Assembly (NCBI RefSeq): GCF_030345715.1
Contig: NZ_JAUASX010000003.1
Coordinates: 153,276 to 217,275 of the forward strand
DNA from: Solimonas sp. SE-A11
GTDB taxonomy: Bacteria; Pseudomonadota; Gammaproteobacteria; Nevskiales; Nevskiaceae
Direction: 5' to 3'
DNA: 64,000 nt
A model generated the notes under the pieces. The model made no database searches. It saw only the letters and a program-made list of their open reading frames with translations, and had not been told where the DNA came from. This document shows positions 41,041-51,184 of this stretch, one piece after another (position 1 is the first letter of the stretch; each line of letters begins with the position of its first letter). Both the position numbers and the translations under genes were made by a program.

Positions 41041-42060
41041 TCAGCCGTTCTCGATCAACATCGCATCGCCATAGCTGAAGAAGCGATAGCGCTGTACCAC
41101 CGCGTGACGGTAGGCTGCCATCAGTCGCTCGTAGCCGCCAAAAGCGCTGACCAACATCATCAGCGTGCTCTCCGGCAGGTGGAAGTTGGTCAGCAGTGCG
41201 TCCACCACCGCAAACTTATAGCCCGGCGTGATGAACAGCCGCGTCTCGCCCTCGCCGGGCTGCAGGCCGTTCTGCACCGCAGCGGATTCCAGCGCGCGCG
41301 TCACCGTGGTGCCCACCGCCACTACGCGGCCGCCGCGGGCACGCGTATCGGCGATGGCCTGAACCAGGGCAGGGGAGAGCGCGTAGCGCTCGCTGTGCAT
41401 GCGGTGCTGGCTCAGGTCGTCCACGCGCAGAGGCTGGAAGGTGCCCGCGCCCACGTGCAGCGTCAGCGTTGCCGTGCGCAGTCCGCGTGCGCGTAGCGCT
41501 GCGAGCAGCTCCTCGTCGAAGTGCAGGCCCGCGGTGGGCGCCGCCACCGCGCCGGGGTTCTGCGCGAACACGGTTTGGTAGCGTTCCGCGTCCTCACCGT
41601 CGGGCGTGTGGGTGATGTAGGGCGGCAGCGGCAGGCGACCGGCGCGCTGCAGGAAATCCATGACCGTGCCCGGCCCCTCGTAGCGCAGGCGGAACAGGTC
41701 GTCATCGCGGCCCAGCACCGTCAGGCGGTCTTCGCCGATCTCGACCAGGCCACCGGCCTGGGGCTTCTTGCTGACGCCGAGTTGTGCCAGGAACTCGTGC
41801 TCGTCCAGCACGCGCTCCACCAGGATCTCCACCTTGCCGCCGCTGGGCTTGCGCCCGAACAAGCGAGCCGGGATCACGCGCGTATCGTTGAACACCAGCA
41901 GGTCGTCGGGCCGCAGCAGCTCCGGTAGCTCACGCACCTGGCGGTCGGCCAGGTTGCCACCGGCCTGCAGATGCAGCAGGCGGCTGGCCGAGCGGCGGGC
42001 CGCCGGGTGCTGGGCGATCAGCTCGTCCGGCAGCTCGTAGTGGAAATCCGATTTGCGCAT
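41041..42060 (-). CDS. queA: S-adenosylmethionine:tRNA ribosyltransferase-isomerase QueA
   Basis: A 339-residue enzyme that transfers and isomerises the ribosyl moiety of SAM onto preQ1-tRNA to form epoxyqueuosine. Family features include [14 protein letters not shown] at the N-terminus, [26 protein letters not shown] and [15 protein letters not shown]. The Met at 42060 is used because the upstream in-frame part would lie within the tRNA-Leu gene. It begins 20 bp after that tRNA, so the tRNA and queA may be co-transcribed. It is separated from tgt by a divergent arrangement, unlike the common queA-tgt-yajC-secDF cluster. Confidence 0.97.
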   Translation of the reverse strand: MRKSDFHYELPDELIAQHPAARRSASRLLHLQAGGNLADRQVRELPELLRPDDLLVFNDTRVIPARLFGRKPSGGKVEILVERVLDEHEFLAQLGVSKKPQAGGLVEIGEDRLTVLGRDDDLFRLRYEGPGTVMDFLQRAGRLPLPPYITHTPDGEDAERYQTVFAQNPGAVAAPTAGLHFDEELLAALRARGLRTATLTLHVGAGTFQPLRVDDLSQHRMHSERYALSPALVQAIADTRARGGRVVAVGTTVTRALESAAVQNGLQPGEGETRLFITPGYKFAVVDALLTNFHLPESTLMMLVSAFGGYERLMAAYRHAVVQRYRFFSYGDAMLIENG

Positions 42061-42080
42061 CGCGCCGACGACCGAAGAAG

Positions 42081-42168
42081 TGGTGCCCGGGGAGAGACTC
42101 GAACTCTCATATGGGGTTGCCATGGCAGATTTTGAGTCTGCTGCGTCTACCGATTCCGCCACCCGGGC
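42081..42168 (-). tRNA. tRNA-Leu (anticodon CAA), CCA encoded
   Basis: The reverse strand reads GCCCGGGTGGCGGAATCGG at the 5' end and ends GAGTCTCTCCCCGGGCACCA. The acceptor stem GCCCGGG/CCCGGGC is perfect. The anticodon stem GCAGA/TCTGC carries a CTCAAAA loop, giving anticodon CAA. A long variable arm (class II) and a TTCGAGT T-loop are present. Length is 85 nt plus the encoded CCA. A TATAAT box lies 15 bp upstream at 42183-42188. Confidence 0.97.
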
Positions 42169-42182
42169 AGGCAGGGGGGCGC

Positions 42183-42188
42183 ATTATA
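42183..42188 (-). promoter_or_regulatory. Probable -10 box of the tRNA-Leu promoter
   Basis: A perfect TATAAT on the minus strand 15 bp before the tRNA 5' end. No good -35 hexamer is visible at the usual distance. Confidence 0.55.
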
Positions 42189-42194
42189 GCGGCC

Positions 42195-42227
42195 CGATGG
42201 GGGAACGTCGGCTCCCCCATCGTTTTT
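42195..42227 (+). terminator. Strong intrinsic terminator on the plus strand with no obvious plus-strand gene
   Basis: CGATGGGGGA (42195-42204) pairs perfectly with TCCCCCATCG (42213-42222), followed by TTTTT. On the plus strand, the nearest upstream features (tRNA-Leu, queA) are encoded on the opposite strand, so any terminated transcript would be antisense. Confidence 0.7.
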
Positions 42228-42240
42228 CCTTTGGCTGGCC

Positions 42241-43906
<1,666 letters not shown>

Positions 43907-43909
43907 CCC

Positions 43910-44152
43910 CTAGCGGGCCGCGATCGCCAGCGCGCCGGTGGTGGCGGCCGGCGGCAGGCTGAAGCCGCTCATCGAGCCGGCCAGGGCCAGGTCGATCAGC
44001 GACATCTGCTGCTGGATCCTCGCCTCCAGGGCGGACGTGCGGGCGGCCTGGGTCAGGTCGTGATCGATCGCCTGGGCTTGGTCGCCGGCCTGGGTCAGGG
44101 GAGCTGCCAGCAGTGCGGTGAGCACCGCGGCAATCTTCAGTCGGGTCTTCAT
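43910..44152 (-). CDS. Small exported protein of unknown function
   Basis: An 80-residue protein with a signal peptide (residues 1-22, TQA/GDQ) and a short helical, Ala/Gln-rich mature part ending in a hydrophobic Ala/Leu-rich stretch. A GGAGG ribosome-binding site lies before the ATG. It is convergent with tgt, the stops being 3 bp apart. No family recognised. Two GTTGCA palindromes occur in the upstream region, suggesting dedicated regulation. Confidence 0.65.
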   Translation of the reverse strand: MKTRLKIAAVLTALLAAPLTQAGDQAQAIDHDLTQAARTSALEARIQQQMSLIDLALAGSMSGFSLPPAATTGALAIAAR

Positions 44153-44501
44153 GCTGTGCCTCCTTCAAGGCTGGTTGTTGCAGTGCAACAAGACTAACAA
44201 AACGGTCAGTATGTTGCAACGCACAACTTTTCTATTGACCCGATAGTCATTTTATTAAGTAATATTTAATCAATGACTTGCGATGTAGTGCTTTTCCGCA
44301 TACTGTCGCAAGTGACGTCGATTTCTTGACGTCAGCGAAAGTGTCGGAAATGCCAATGCCTGAGTACGCAATGGCGCTCGCCTTTCGTTCACGGACACTA
44401 GTCAAAATCCGACATCGGCCTGGCCAGGGTGTGGCTAGGCTATCCATGGGGCGCGATCCGGCAGCCAATCCAGGCTCGCCAAGGCGCAGGGAGTCAAAAG
44501 A
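44153..44501. other. Long AT-richer regulatory spacer
   Basis: A 349-bp gene-free region between the divergent small exported protein and DUF1800 genes. It contains the TTGTTGCA palindrome, a second GTTGCAAC at 44213-44220, an AT-rich core at about 44245-44275 with a possible rightward promoter (TTGACC at 44235 and TAATAT at 44260, a long spacer), and two TGACGTC direct repeats at 44313 and 44327. No coding sequence is supported. Confidence 0.55.
44175..44191. promoter_or_regulatory. Palindromic operator candidate TTGTTGCA-N-TGCAACAA
   Basis: A perfect 8-bp inverted repeat around one central G, 23 bp upstream of the small exported protein start. A partial second site (GTTGCAAC) lies 22 bp further upstream. 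Confidence 0.5.
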
Positions 44502-46079
44502 ATGCTCACGATGAATCGCCGCGCCTTCCTCGAGGCGGCGGGGTACACCTCGGCCGCCGGATTGCTGGGCGGCTTCTGGCAACAAGCCAATGCCATGACG
44601 CCGGCCCAGGTCGCCGGCACCGACCAGGACCTGCACCTGCTGCGCCGCATCAGCTTCGGCCCCACCGACACGGCGCTGGCCCGCGTACGCAAGATCGGCC
44701 GCGCCGCCTACATTGAAGAGCAGCTCACGGCGCGCGACCTTCCCACCGGCCTGCTCGCCGCGGCGCTGTATCCGCGCATCGACACCGCCGGCGCCGGCAT
44801 CTACCTGACCTCGCTCACCGGCGGCAATCCGGAAGGACACATCCTGGACCTGCAGAGCGCCGCAATCTACAAGGCGCTGTTCTCCAGCGCGCAGCTGTTC
44901 GAGGTGATGGTCGATTTCTGGAACGACCACTTCAACACCTACATCCGCAAGAACCCGGTACCGCTGAAGATCGACTTCGATCGCGCGGCGATCCGGCCCA
45001 ATGCGATGGGCAACTTCAAGACGCTGCTGAAGAAGACGGTGCGCAGCGCCGACATGCTGCACTACCTCGACAACTGGCTGAACCGCAAAGGCCAGATCAA
45101 CGAGAACTACGCCCGTGAGCTGCTGGAGCTCCACACCATGGGCAAGGGCAACTACACCGAGGCCGACATGAAGGCCCTGGCGCGCATCCTCAGCGGCCTG
45201 GGCTACATCAGCGACCTGCCGCTGAGCGTCGCGCTCTACGGCACCGTGCAGTTCAACGCCACCCAGCACGACACCAGCCAGAAGACCTTCCTCGGCCAGA
45301 ACTTCCCGGCCGGCGGCGGCCAGGCCGAGATCGACCGCGCCCTGGACCTGATCCTGGATCACCCGGCCACCGCGAAGCACATCGCCGGCAAGCTGTGCCG
45401 CCGCTTCGTCTCCGACAACCCGCCGGCCTTGCTGGTCAACGCCGTGGCCGCTACCTTCACCAGCACCGGCGGCGACATCAAGGCGATGCTGCGTCAGATC
45501 CTGAACTCCGCGGAGTTCGCCGCCAGCACCGGCGCCAAGCTCAAGCGCCCGCAGGACGCCATGATCGGCGCGCTGCGCGCCTGCGGCATCAACCGCGTGG
45601 ATCACCTGGCCGGCACCGACATGTTCGGCATTCCCGTCGCCAATCCGGCGGGCCTGCTGTTCACCGCCCTGAACAAGGCCGGCCACGCACCCTTCATGTG
45701 GGCCGCGCCCAACGGCTATCCGGACACGGCCGACTACTGGGGCAACACCAACAGCATGCTCTACCAACAGAAGTACCTAGTGAAGCTGGTGGAGGGCGTC
45801 AGCTACAGCTACATCCTGGCGCGCCCGCTGATCCTGCTGCAGGGAGGGCAGTCCGTGGCCGGCAACGTCACCCGCGCCAAGACCCCGCGCGAGGCCGTGG
45901 ACAACGCCATCGCCAACCTGCTGTTCCAGCCGCTGCCGGCTTCGGTGCGCGCCCTGGCGATCTCCTTCGTCGCCCAGGAGGCCTCGCCCGATGCGGTGAT
46001 GGACCCCGCGACGCTGGAGCGTCGCGTCAAGGGCCTGGTCTTCGCCCTGCTGGCTTCGCCGTGGTTCCTGCTGAGGTAA
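44502..46079 (+). CDS. DUF1800 family exported protein
   Basis: A 525-residue DUF1800 protein. The N-terminus has a Tat-type motif (NRRAFLEAAG) and a hydrophobic stretch ending near ANA (about residue 31). The family hallmark LLRRISFGPTDTALARV follows, as do MVDFWNDHFNTY and YARELLELHTMGKG. DUF1800 genes are typically paired with DUF1501 genes, as here (5 bp apart). Function is unknown; these pairs are exported in many environmental bacteria. The GGGAG upstream fits the ATG at 44502; Met4 (44511) would also preserve the Tat motif. Confidence 0.9.
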   Translation: MLTMNRRAFLEAAGYTSAAGLLGGFWQQANAMTPAQVAGTDQDLHLLRRISFGPTDTALARVRKIGRAAYIEEQLTARDLPTGLLAAALYPRIDTAGAGIYLTSLTGGNPEGHILDLQSAAIYKALFSSAQLFEVMVDFWNDHFNTYIRKNPVPLKIDFDRAAIRPNAMGNFKTLLKKTVRSADMLHYLDNWLNRKGQINENYARELLELHTMGKGNYTEADMKALARILSGLGYISDLPLSVALYGTVQFNATQHDTSQKTFLGQNFPAGGGQAEIDRALDLILDHPATAKHIAGKLCRRFVSDNPPALLVNAVAATFTSTGGDIKAMLRQILNSAEFAASTGAKLKRPQDAMIGALRACGINRVDHLAGTDMFGIPVANPAGLLFTALNKAGHAPFMWAAPNGYPDTADYWGNTNSMLYQQKYLVKLVEGVSYSYILARPLILLQGGQSVAGNVTRAKTPREAVDNAIANLLFQPLPASVRALAISFVAQEASPDAVMDPATLERRVKGLVFALLASPWFLLR

Positions 46080-46084
46080 TTCCC

Positions 46085-47314
46085 ATGTCGCTCAACCTGC
46101 GTACCACCCTCAGCAACCTGCTGCCCACCGCCAAGCCGGCCGCAGCTCCCGCCACCACGGCCGCGCCCGCCGCTGCTCCGGCCGCCGCCGCGCGCAGCAC
46201 GGTCGCCAGCAAGTCCGTCAACGATCACACCCTGGTCGTGGTGTTCCAGCGCTTCGCCGCCGACTGGATCAACATGCTGGTGCCCTACGGAGACCCGGAC
46301 TACGCCGTCCTGCGTCCCAACCTCAAGGTCACCAACCCGGTGGTGCTGGACAGCTTCTTCGGCCTCAACCCGGGCCTGAATGCGCTCAAGCCGATCTACG
46401 ACGCCGGCCGCCTGGGCTTCGTCACCGCCACCGGCTGGATTCCGCTGGACTCGCGCGACCGCTCGCACTTCTACGCCCAGACCCTGGCCGAGGCCGGCGC
46501 GCGCGCCGGCGTCACCGGCGGCTGGCTCGGCCGCACCATGCTGCGCACGCCGGCCACCGACAACATCTGGTCCGCCATCGCCGCCGAGAACTCCATCCCG
46601 GCGAGCCTGCAGGGCTACCCGGGCGCCATCGCCGTGCGTGACTTCGCCGACCTGGACCACGGCTCCACCATGGGCATCGCCGTCACCGCCCTGATCGAAG
46701 CCGTGGCCGAGCTCGCCGGCCCTCCGGGTGACACCACGCGCAACCTGGCGCAGGGCATGCGCGCGCTTACCGAGACGCCGCCGCCGGCTCCCACCGTCAC
46801 CTATCCCAACACCGCACTCGGCGGTGGCCTGCGAGTCGCCGCGCAGGCGATCCGCGCCGGCATGTCGCCGCGCGTGGTCACGGTGAATTCCGAGGACGAC
46901 TGGGACACCCACGTGACCCAGGCCTCGCGCCACGCCGTCTCGCTGCCCAACTTCGCCAACGCTCTGGTCGCCTTCCACAACGATCTCGGCAACCTGATGG
47001 ACAAGGTCACCGTCGTCACCATGACCGAATTCGGCCGCAAGGCCCGCGAGAACTTCGGCGGCACCGACCACGGCACCGCCTCGTCGATGCTGGTGATGGG
47101 TGGCGGCGTGATCGGCGGCCGCGTCCACGGCCAGTGGCCGGGCCTGTCGCCGCAGGCCCTGTTCCAGAACGAAGACCTCGAGCCCACTACCGACTTCCGC
47201 GCCGTGCTGGGCGAAATCCTGGCCAAGCGCTTGGGCGTGAGCCTGGCCGACCTCGAGCAGGTTTTCCCGGGCGGCTATGCCGGGCAGGGCAACTGGCGGA
47301 ATTTCTTGGCGTAG
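46085..47314 (+). CDS. DUF1501 family protein
   Basis: A 409-residue DUF1501 protein related to the alkaline phosphatase/sulfatase-like fold. After an Ala/Pro-rich N-terminal linker it has VVVFQRFAADWINMLVPYGD, SRDRSHFYAQTLAE and VTMTEFGRKARENFGGTDHG, the last being the family signature. It lacks an obvious signal peptide, unusually given its DUF1800 partner's Tat signal, so it may be exported as a complex. It starts 5 bp after the DUF1800 stop with a GAGGTAA ribosome-binding site. Confidence 0.9.
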   Translation: MSLNLRTTLSNLLPTAKPAAAPATTAAPAAAPAAAARSTVASKSVNDHTLVVVFQRFAADWINMLVPYGDPDYAVLRPNLKVTNPVVLDSFFGLNPGLNALKPIYDAGRLGFVTATGWIPLDSRDRSHFYAQTLAEAGARAGVTGGWLGRTMLRTPATDNIWSAIAAENSIPASLQGYPGAIAVRDFADLDHGSTMGIAVTALIEAVAELAGPPGDTTRNLAQGMRALTETPPPAPTVTYPNTALGGGLRVAAQAIRAGMSPRVVTVNSEDDWDTHVTQASRHAVSLPNFANALVAFHNDLGNLMDKVTVVTMTEFGRKARENFGGTDHGTASSMLVMGGGVIGGRVHGQWPGLSPQALFQNEDLEPTTDFRAVLGEILAKRLGVSLADLEQVFPGGYAGQGNWRNFLA

Positions 47315-47372
47315 TGCCGTTTCCCCGCGCGGGCAACGCAAGCGTTGCCCACGCGGTCCCCGCAGGGATGTG

Positions 47373-48881
47373 CTAAGCCCGCGCCGCGACCACCTCCGTC
47401 GCCGCCCGCTCGCCCGAGCGGATTGCGCCATCGAAATACCCGTTCCACAGCTCGGCGGTTTCCGTGCCTGCCCAGTGCAGGCGGCCGATCGGCGCGCGCA
47501 GCGCTTCGCCGTAGTCCAGCCACACGCCCGGCGGGAAGATGCCGGCGTAGCAGCCGCGGGTCCACTCCTCCGATGCCCAGTTCTGCTCGATGTACTGCAG
47601 CGGATTGCGCGCCTGCTCGCCGAAGTAGCGCACGAAACTTTCGATGGTGCCCTGGCGGCGCTGCTCGGGTGTCTGGCGCAGTACGGCGCGGCCGTCGGAG
47701 CCCTCGATGAATCCCATCATGACGCCGATGTGGCCGTCCGGCGGCGAGTTGTCGAAGGTCAGCTTCACCGGCCCCACGTCGCTGGTGGCCTGGCCGTTGA
47801 GGCCGGCCTCGCGCCAGAAGGGCTTGGGATAGACGCACTGCACCTTGATCACCGTGCCCATCGGCAGGCGCTGCGTCAGCTGGTCGCGCAGGCCATCCAG
47901 TGCCGGCGCGTAGCGGATGCGCCCGGCCAGTGTCGGCGGGATCGCCACGATGGCGCGCTGCGCCTTAACCTCGAAGCCATCGCCGCGCAGGGTTACGCCT
48001 TGGTCGCCATGCTCGATGCGCAGCACCGGCGCATTGAGCAGGATGCGGTCGCTGCCCAGGGCCTCCGCCATGCCCAGCGCGATGCGCTGCGAGCCACCGA
48101 CGATGCGCGAGTCCTGCGCGCCGCCCTCGGTGTTTATCAGGTTTTCCAGGCTGCCGGCGGAGCGGATGTAGAACAGCACGCCGAGCAGCGACAGGTCGCG
48201 CGGCTGCGCCGAGAACACCGACTCGATGGCCAGTTGCAGCAGGGCGCGGCCGTTGTCGCTGAACAGGTTGCCGTCGATCCAGCTCTGGAAGGTCTCGCTG
48301 TCCCATTCCGCGGCCTTCGGCGCGGTCCAGGGTTTGTCCAGTGGCACGTCGGCCGCCATGCTGTTGAGCCGCATGATCGCCACCTGGGCCTCCACCGCGC
48401 CCAGGAAGGCGCCGGGCGGGATGCGTCCGGCATACTCGGAGCGCCGGCCGCCGCGGAAATCCACCAGCTTGCCGGTGTTGAAGGTCTTGAAGGTCGACAG
48501 GCCCAGTTCCTGGATCATCGCCAGCACGCGATCCTGCGTCGGGCCCACCCACTGGCCGCCCACTTCCACCACCGTGCCGGGTTGAGCGCCCGGCGCGGTG
48601 ACGGCGCGGTTCAGCGTGCGGCCGCCCACGCGGTCGCGCGCCTCCACCACCAGCACCTTGCGGCCGGCGGCCACCAGTTGCCGCGCCGCCGACAGCCCGG
48701 CCAACCCGGCGCCGACGATGGCGATCTCGGCCTGGTAGCGGCCCTGTGGGCCGCCGGGCGCCGCGGCCTGGGCGCTGCCCACCGGGCTGCTGTTGCCGCA
48801 GCCCGGGATCAGTGCGCCGGCGCCGAGTGCCGCGGCACCGGTGAGCAGGCGGCGACGGGCAAGATCCTTGATGTCTTCCAT
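47373..48881 (-). CDS. Flavin monoamine oxidase family protein, Tat-exported lipoprotein
   Basis: A 502-residue flavoprotein amine oxidase. The N-terminus has RRRLLTG (Tat-like) and a lipobox IPGC (Cys28). The FAD motif IVGAGLAGLSAARQL is followed by VVEARDRVGGRT, and the C-terminal LHWAGTETAELWNGYFDGAI is the typical MAO-family end. It should oxidise a primary or secondary amine at the envelope, releasing H2O2. The Met at 48881 is selected because it creates the Tat signal; upstream in-frame sequence lies inside the next gene. It is co-directional with the nitrilase-like lipoprotein gene, 26 bp apart. Confidence 0.9.
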   Translation of the reverse strand: MEDIKDLARRRLLTGAAALGAGALIPGCGNSSPVGSAQAAAPGGPQGRYQAEIAIVGAGLAGLSAARQLVAAGRKVLVVEARDRVGGRTLNRAVTAPGAQPGTVVEVGGQWVGPTQDRVLAMIQELGLSTFKTFNTGKLVDFRGGRRSEYAGRIPPGAFLGAVEAQVAIMRLNSMAADVPLDKPWTAPKAAEWDSETFQSWIDGNLFSDNGRALLQLAIESVFSAQPRDLSLLGVLFYIRSAGSLENLINTEGGAQDSRIVGGSQRIALGMAEALGSDRILLNAPVLRIEHGDQGVTLRGDGFEVKAQRAIVAIPPTLAGRIRYAPALDGLRDQLTQRLPMGTVIKVQCVYPKPFWREAGLNGQATSDVGPVKLTFDNSPPDGHIGVMMGFIEGSDGRAVLRQTPEQRRQGTIESFVRYFGEQARNPLQYIEQNWASEEWTRGCYAGIFPPGVWLDYGEALRAPIGRLHWAGTETAELWNGYFDGAIRSGERAATEVVAARA

Positions 48882-48907
48882 GGGGGGTCCTGGATAAGCG
48901 GTTGGGT

Positions 48908-50413
48908 TCAGCGTGTGAGGTCGGCCCACACGGCGGTTTCGAGGTAATCGTTTTCCAACGCGTCGCCGCTGCCGGGTGCGAGTTGCGCGCCGGTGGCCAG
49001 CAGTGCCGTGCGCGGCGCGTCGGCTGTGACCCAGGGGGCCAGCTCCAGGAACTCGGGCTTTCCGCCCTGGAATGCCTGGTACCAGTCCACGTCGACACCG
49101 GGTTCGAATTCGAGATTGCCGACGTAGTGGCGTAGCGGTGCCTGCGCCGCACGCTCGGTGATCGCGCTCTGGCCGTCGAAGGCCAGGTCCAGCAGATTGC
49201 CGACCAGGTGCGCGGTGATGTTGTAGCGGAAGCCCACCGTGGGCTCCGCCACGGTGCGCCAGGTGCTGTTCATCCACTCCAGCGGCTGCCAGCCGCCAGC
49301 GTAGTGGGCGGCCCAGCGCCCGGGGTTGGCCTCGGCCTGGATCACCACGTCCACGCCCAGCGCGTCCATGCAAGGCATATAGCTGGCGGGGATATCGGCG
49401 CAGGGCTCGAAGCCCGCCGGGCGCCGGCCGAACTCGTAGCCCCACTGGAAGGCGGGCAGGGACGTGGCGAAACCCAGGCGGAAGCCCTCCACCTCCACGC
49501 CCGCCGCGTTGGCCAGGCCAGCCTCGCCCGTGGCCGGGCCTTCGTCCAGGCCCAGCACGTTGAGCTCGATGTCGGTCAGCGGCACCTTCTGGTTGGCGAA
49601 CAGCAGGTTGGTCTCGCCGCGCGGGGCATCCGGGTGCAAGTCGCGCGGGCCCCATAGGAAGGTGACGTTGGCGACGTGGTTGCTGGTGGCCACGTAGACC
49701 TCGTCCACGTCCGCGAGGTCAGGGTCCTTGAACAGCGCGATCTCCAGCGGATCGCGCGAGGCACGGTAGGGCGCCTGGTTGTTGGAGGCCACCACGTAGA
49801 CGCCGTAGTCGCGCGCGATGTCGGAGAAGGTCTGAGAGAAGGCGCGGGCGAAGGTGTCGGTGGCCGCCAGGAACACCTGCTTGCGCGGATCGGTGAGCGG
49901 GAAGCGCAGCTGGTAGGCCAGCACCTGCGGCAGATAGGCGGTATTGAGCAGGCCCAGCGCGCCGAGGATGCCCAGCGGCAGGGCGTCGCCAGTGGGCGCA
50001 CGCAGCGGCGTCTGCGCCTGCGCGCGCACCAGTGCGCCGCGCGAGCCGGTTGCGATGGTCATCAGCCCCGCGTCCTCGTTGAACACCACCAGGGTCGGCA
50101 GGCCGGGGCGCATCACCGGCACTACGTGCTCCTCCATCAGGCAGCGCATCTTGCGGCGGAAGGCGGCGTAGTCGCCGACGTGGCGGATCTCCTGCTTGTA
50201 CTGCAGGGCCACCGCGCGCAGCCGCGCGCCGGCCTGCGCCGTACCGGTGGCGGCTTGCCAGCGCGCCGGCCGCAGCGCCGCGCATTCGGCCAGCGTCGGG
50301 CGTTCGAAGGTGGGTGGCGTCACCGGTGTCGCGACCGGCGTGCTGCTTTGGCCACAGCCGGCCAGCAGGGTGGCAGCCAGGCCCGCCGCGACTGCGAGAG
50401 TCCCCTTGCTCAT
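48908..50413 (-). CDS. Carbon-nitrogen hydrolase (nitrilase)-like lipoprotein
   Basis: A 501-residue predicted lipoprotein (lipobox LAGC, Cys20). The body resembles the carbon-nitrogen hydrolase fold: TLVVFNEDAGLM supplies a candidate catalytic Glu, YGVYVVASNNQ an inner strand, and PCADIPASYMPC followed by GVDVVIQAEANPG matches the nucleophile-Cys region. The catalytic Lys is not obvious to me. It may hydrolyse an amide or nitrile outside the cytoplasm. It is transcribed before the amine oxidase gene and divergent from a TetR gene through a palindromic operator. Assignment is moderate. Confidence 0.65.
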   Translation of the reverse strand: MSKGTLAVAAGLAATLLAGCGQSSTPVATPVTPPTFERPTLAECAALRPARWQAATGTAQAGARLRAVALQYKQEIRHVGDYAAFRRKMRCLMEEHVVPVMRPGLPTLVVFNEDAGLMTIATGSRGALVRAQAQTPLRAPTGDALPLGILGALGLLNTAYLPQVLAYQLRFPLTDPRKQVFLAATDTFARAFSQTFSDIARDYGVYVVASNNQAPYRASRDPLEIALFKDPDLADVDEVYVATSNHVANVTFLWGPRDLHPDAPRGETNLLFANQKVPLTDIELNVLGLDEGPATGEAGLANAAGVEVEGFRLGFATSLPAFQWGYEFGRRPAGFEPCADIPASYMPCMDALGVDVVIQAEANPGRWAAHYAGGWQPLEWMNSTWRTVAEPTVGFRYNITAHLVGNLLDLAFDGQSAITERAAQAPLRHYVGNLEFEPGVDVDWYQAFQGGKPEFLELAPWVTADAPRTALLATGAQLAPGSGDALENDYLETAVWADLTR

Positions 50414-50424
50414 CCACCCGCCCC

Positions 50425-50452
50425 TTATTTATTGTACGTGTACGAAAAATAA
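50425..50452. promoter_or_regulatory. 28-bp near-perfect palindrome, TetR operator candidate
   Basis: The arms TTATTTATTGTAC and GTACGAAAAATAA match in 11 of 13 positions around a GT centre. It lies between the divergent nitrilase-like gene (start 50413) and the TetR gene (start 50464). It contains a minus-strand TACAAT (50431-50436), a possible -10 box, so repressor binding would block transcription. Confidence 0.75.
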
Positions 50453-50463
50453 GGCCGAGGGCC

Positions 50464-51120
50464 ATGGCGAGTCAAACCGGCAAGGGCGGCGAGGGCGGCG
50501 AGGCGGAAGCGGGCGCTGCGCGCGGGCGGCCGCGCCGCAGCGTCGATCTGGAGCAGGCGGTGCGTCAGCGCGTCATCGAGGCCGCGCGCGGCCTGTTCGC
50601 CAGCGAAGGTTTCGAGGCGGTGAGCATGCGCCGCATCGCCGCCGTGGCCGGCTGCAGCACCATGGGCCTGTACGGCTATTTCCGCAGCAAGAACGACATC
50701 CTGCGCTACATCTGGGAGGACTTCTTCGTCGAACTGTTCGCCGGCATCGAGTCCGCCGCGCGGCGTGGCACGGCGGCGCAGCGCCTGCGCCGTGCCTGCC
50801 TGGCCTATATCGACTACTGGTGCGACCAGCCCGAGCGCTACCGCATGGTCTACCTCAACCAGGACCAGGCCGAGCCTGGCGAGCAGTTGTACGTCGAAAC
50901 CTCGGCGATCCTGGAGCGCTTCGACCTGTTCCGCCGGCTGGTGGAAGCCGCGCAGGCGGAAGGCAGTGCCCATCCGGGCGATCCGCAACTGCTGGGCGAG
51001 GCGCTGCTGTGCTCGCTGCTGGGACTCTGTCACTCGCTGGTCACGATCCCCGAGTACCCCTGGAAGCCGCGCGCAAGGTTGCTGGACGCGGTGCTGGGCC
51101 AGGTGCTGAGGCCGGCCTGA
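50464..51120 (+). CDS. TetR/AcrR family transcriptional regulator
   Basis: A 218-residue regulator. A Gly/Arg-rich leader of about 30 residues precedes the helix-turn-helix (residues about 34-80), including SMRRIAAVAGCSTMGLYGYF and the SKND turn. The C-terminal domain has WCDQPERYRMVYLNQDQ, a pattern seen in several TetR C-terminal domains. It is divergent from the nitrilase-like/amine oxidase unit with a 28-bp palindrome in between, so it is very likely their local repressor. The start at 50464 avoids overlap with the operator. Confidence 0.9.
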   Translation: MASQTGKGGEGGEAEAGAARGRPRRSVDLEQAVRQRVIEAARGLFASEGFEAVSMRRIAAVAGCSTMGLYGYFRSKNDILRYIWEDFFVELFAGIESAARRGTAAQRLRRACLAYIDYWCDQPERYRMVYLNQDQAEPGEQLYVETSAILERFDLFRRLVEAAQAEGSAHPGDPQLLGEALLCSLLGLCHSLVTIPEYPWKPRARLLDAVLGQVLRPA

Positions 51121-51184
51121 GCCGACCCTTGCGCTGGCGTCGCCCGCGATGGAGGATCGCGGCAGGCCTCGGAGGGATCGGTGC

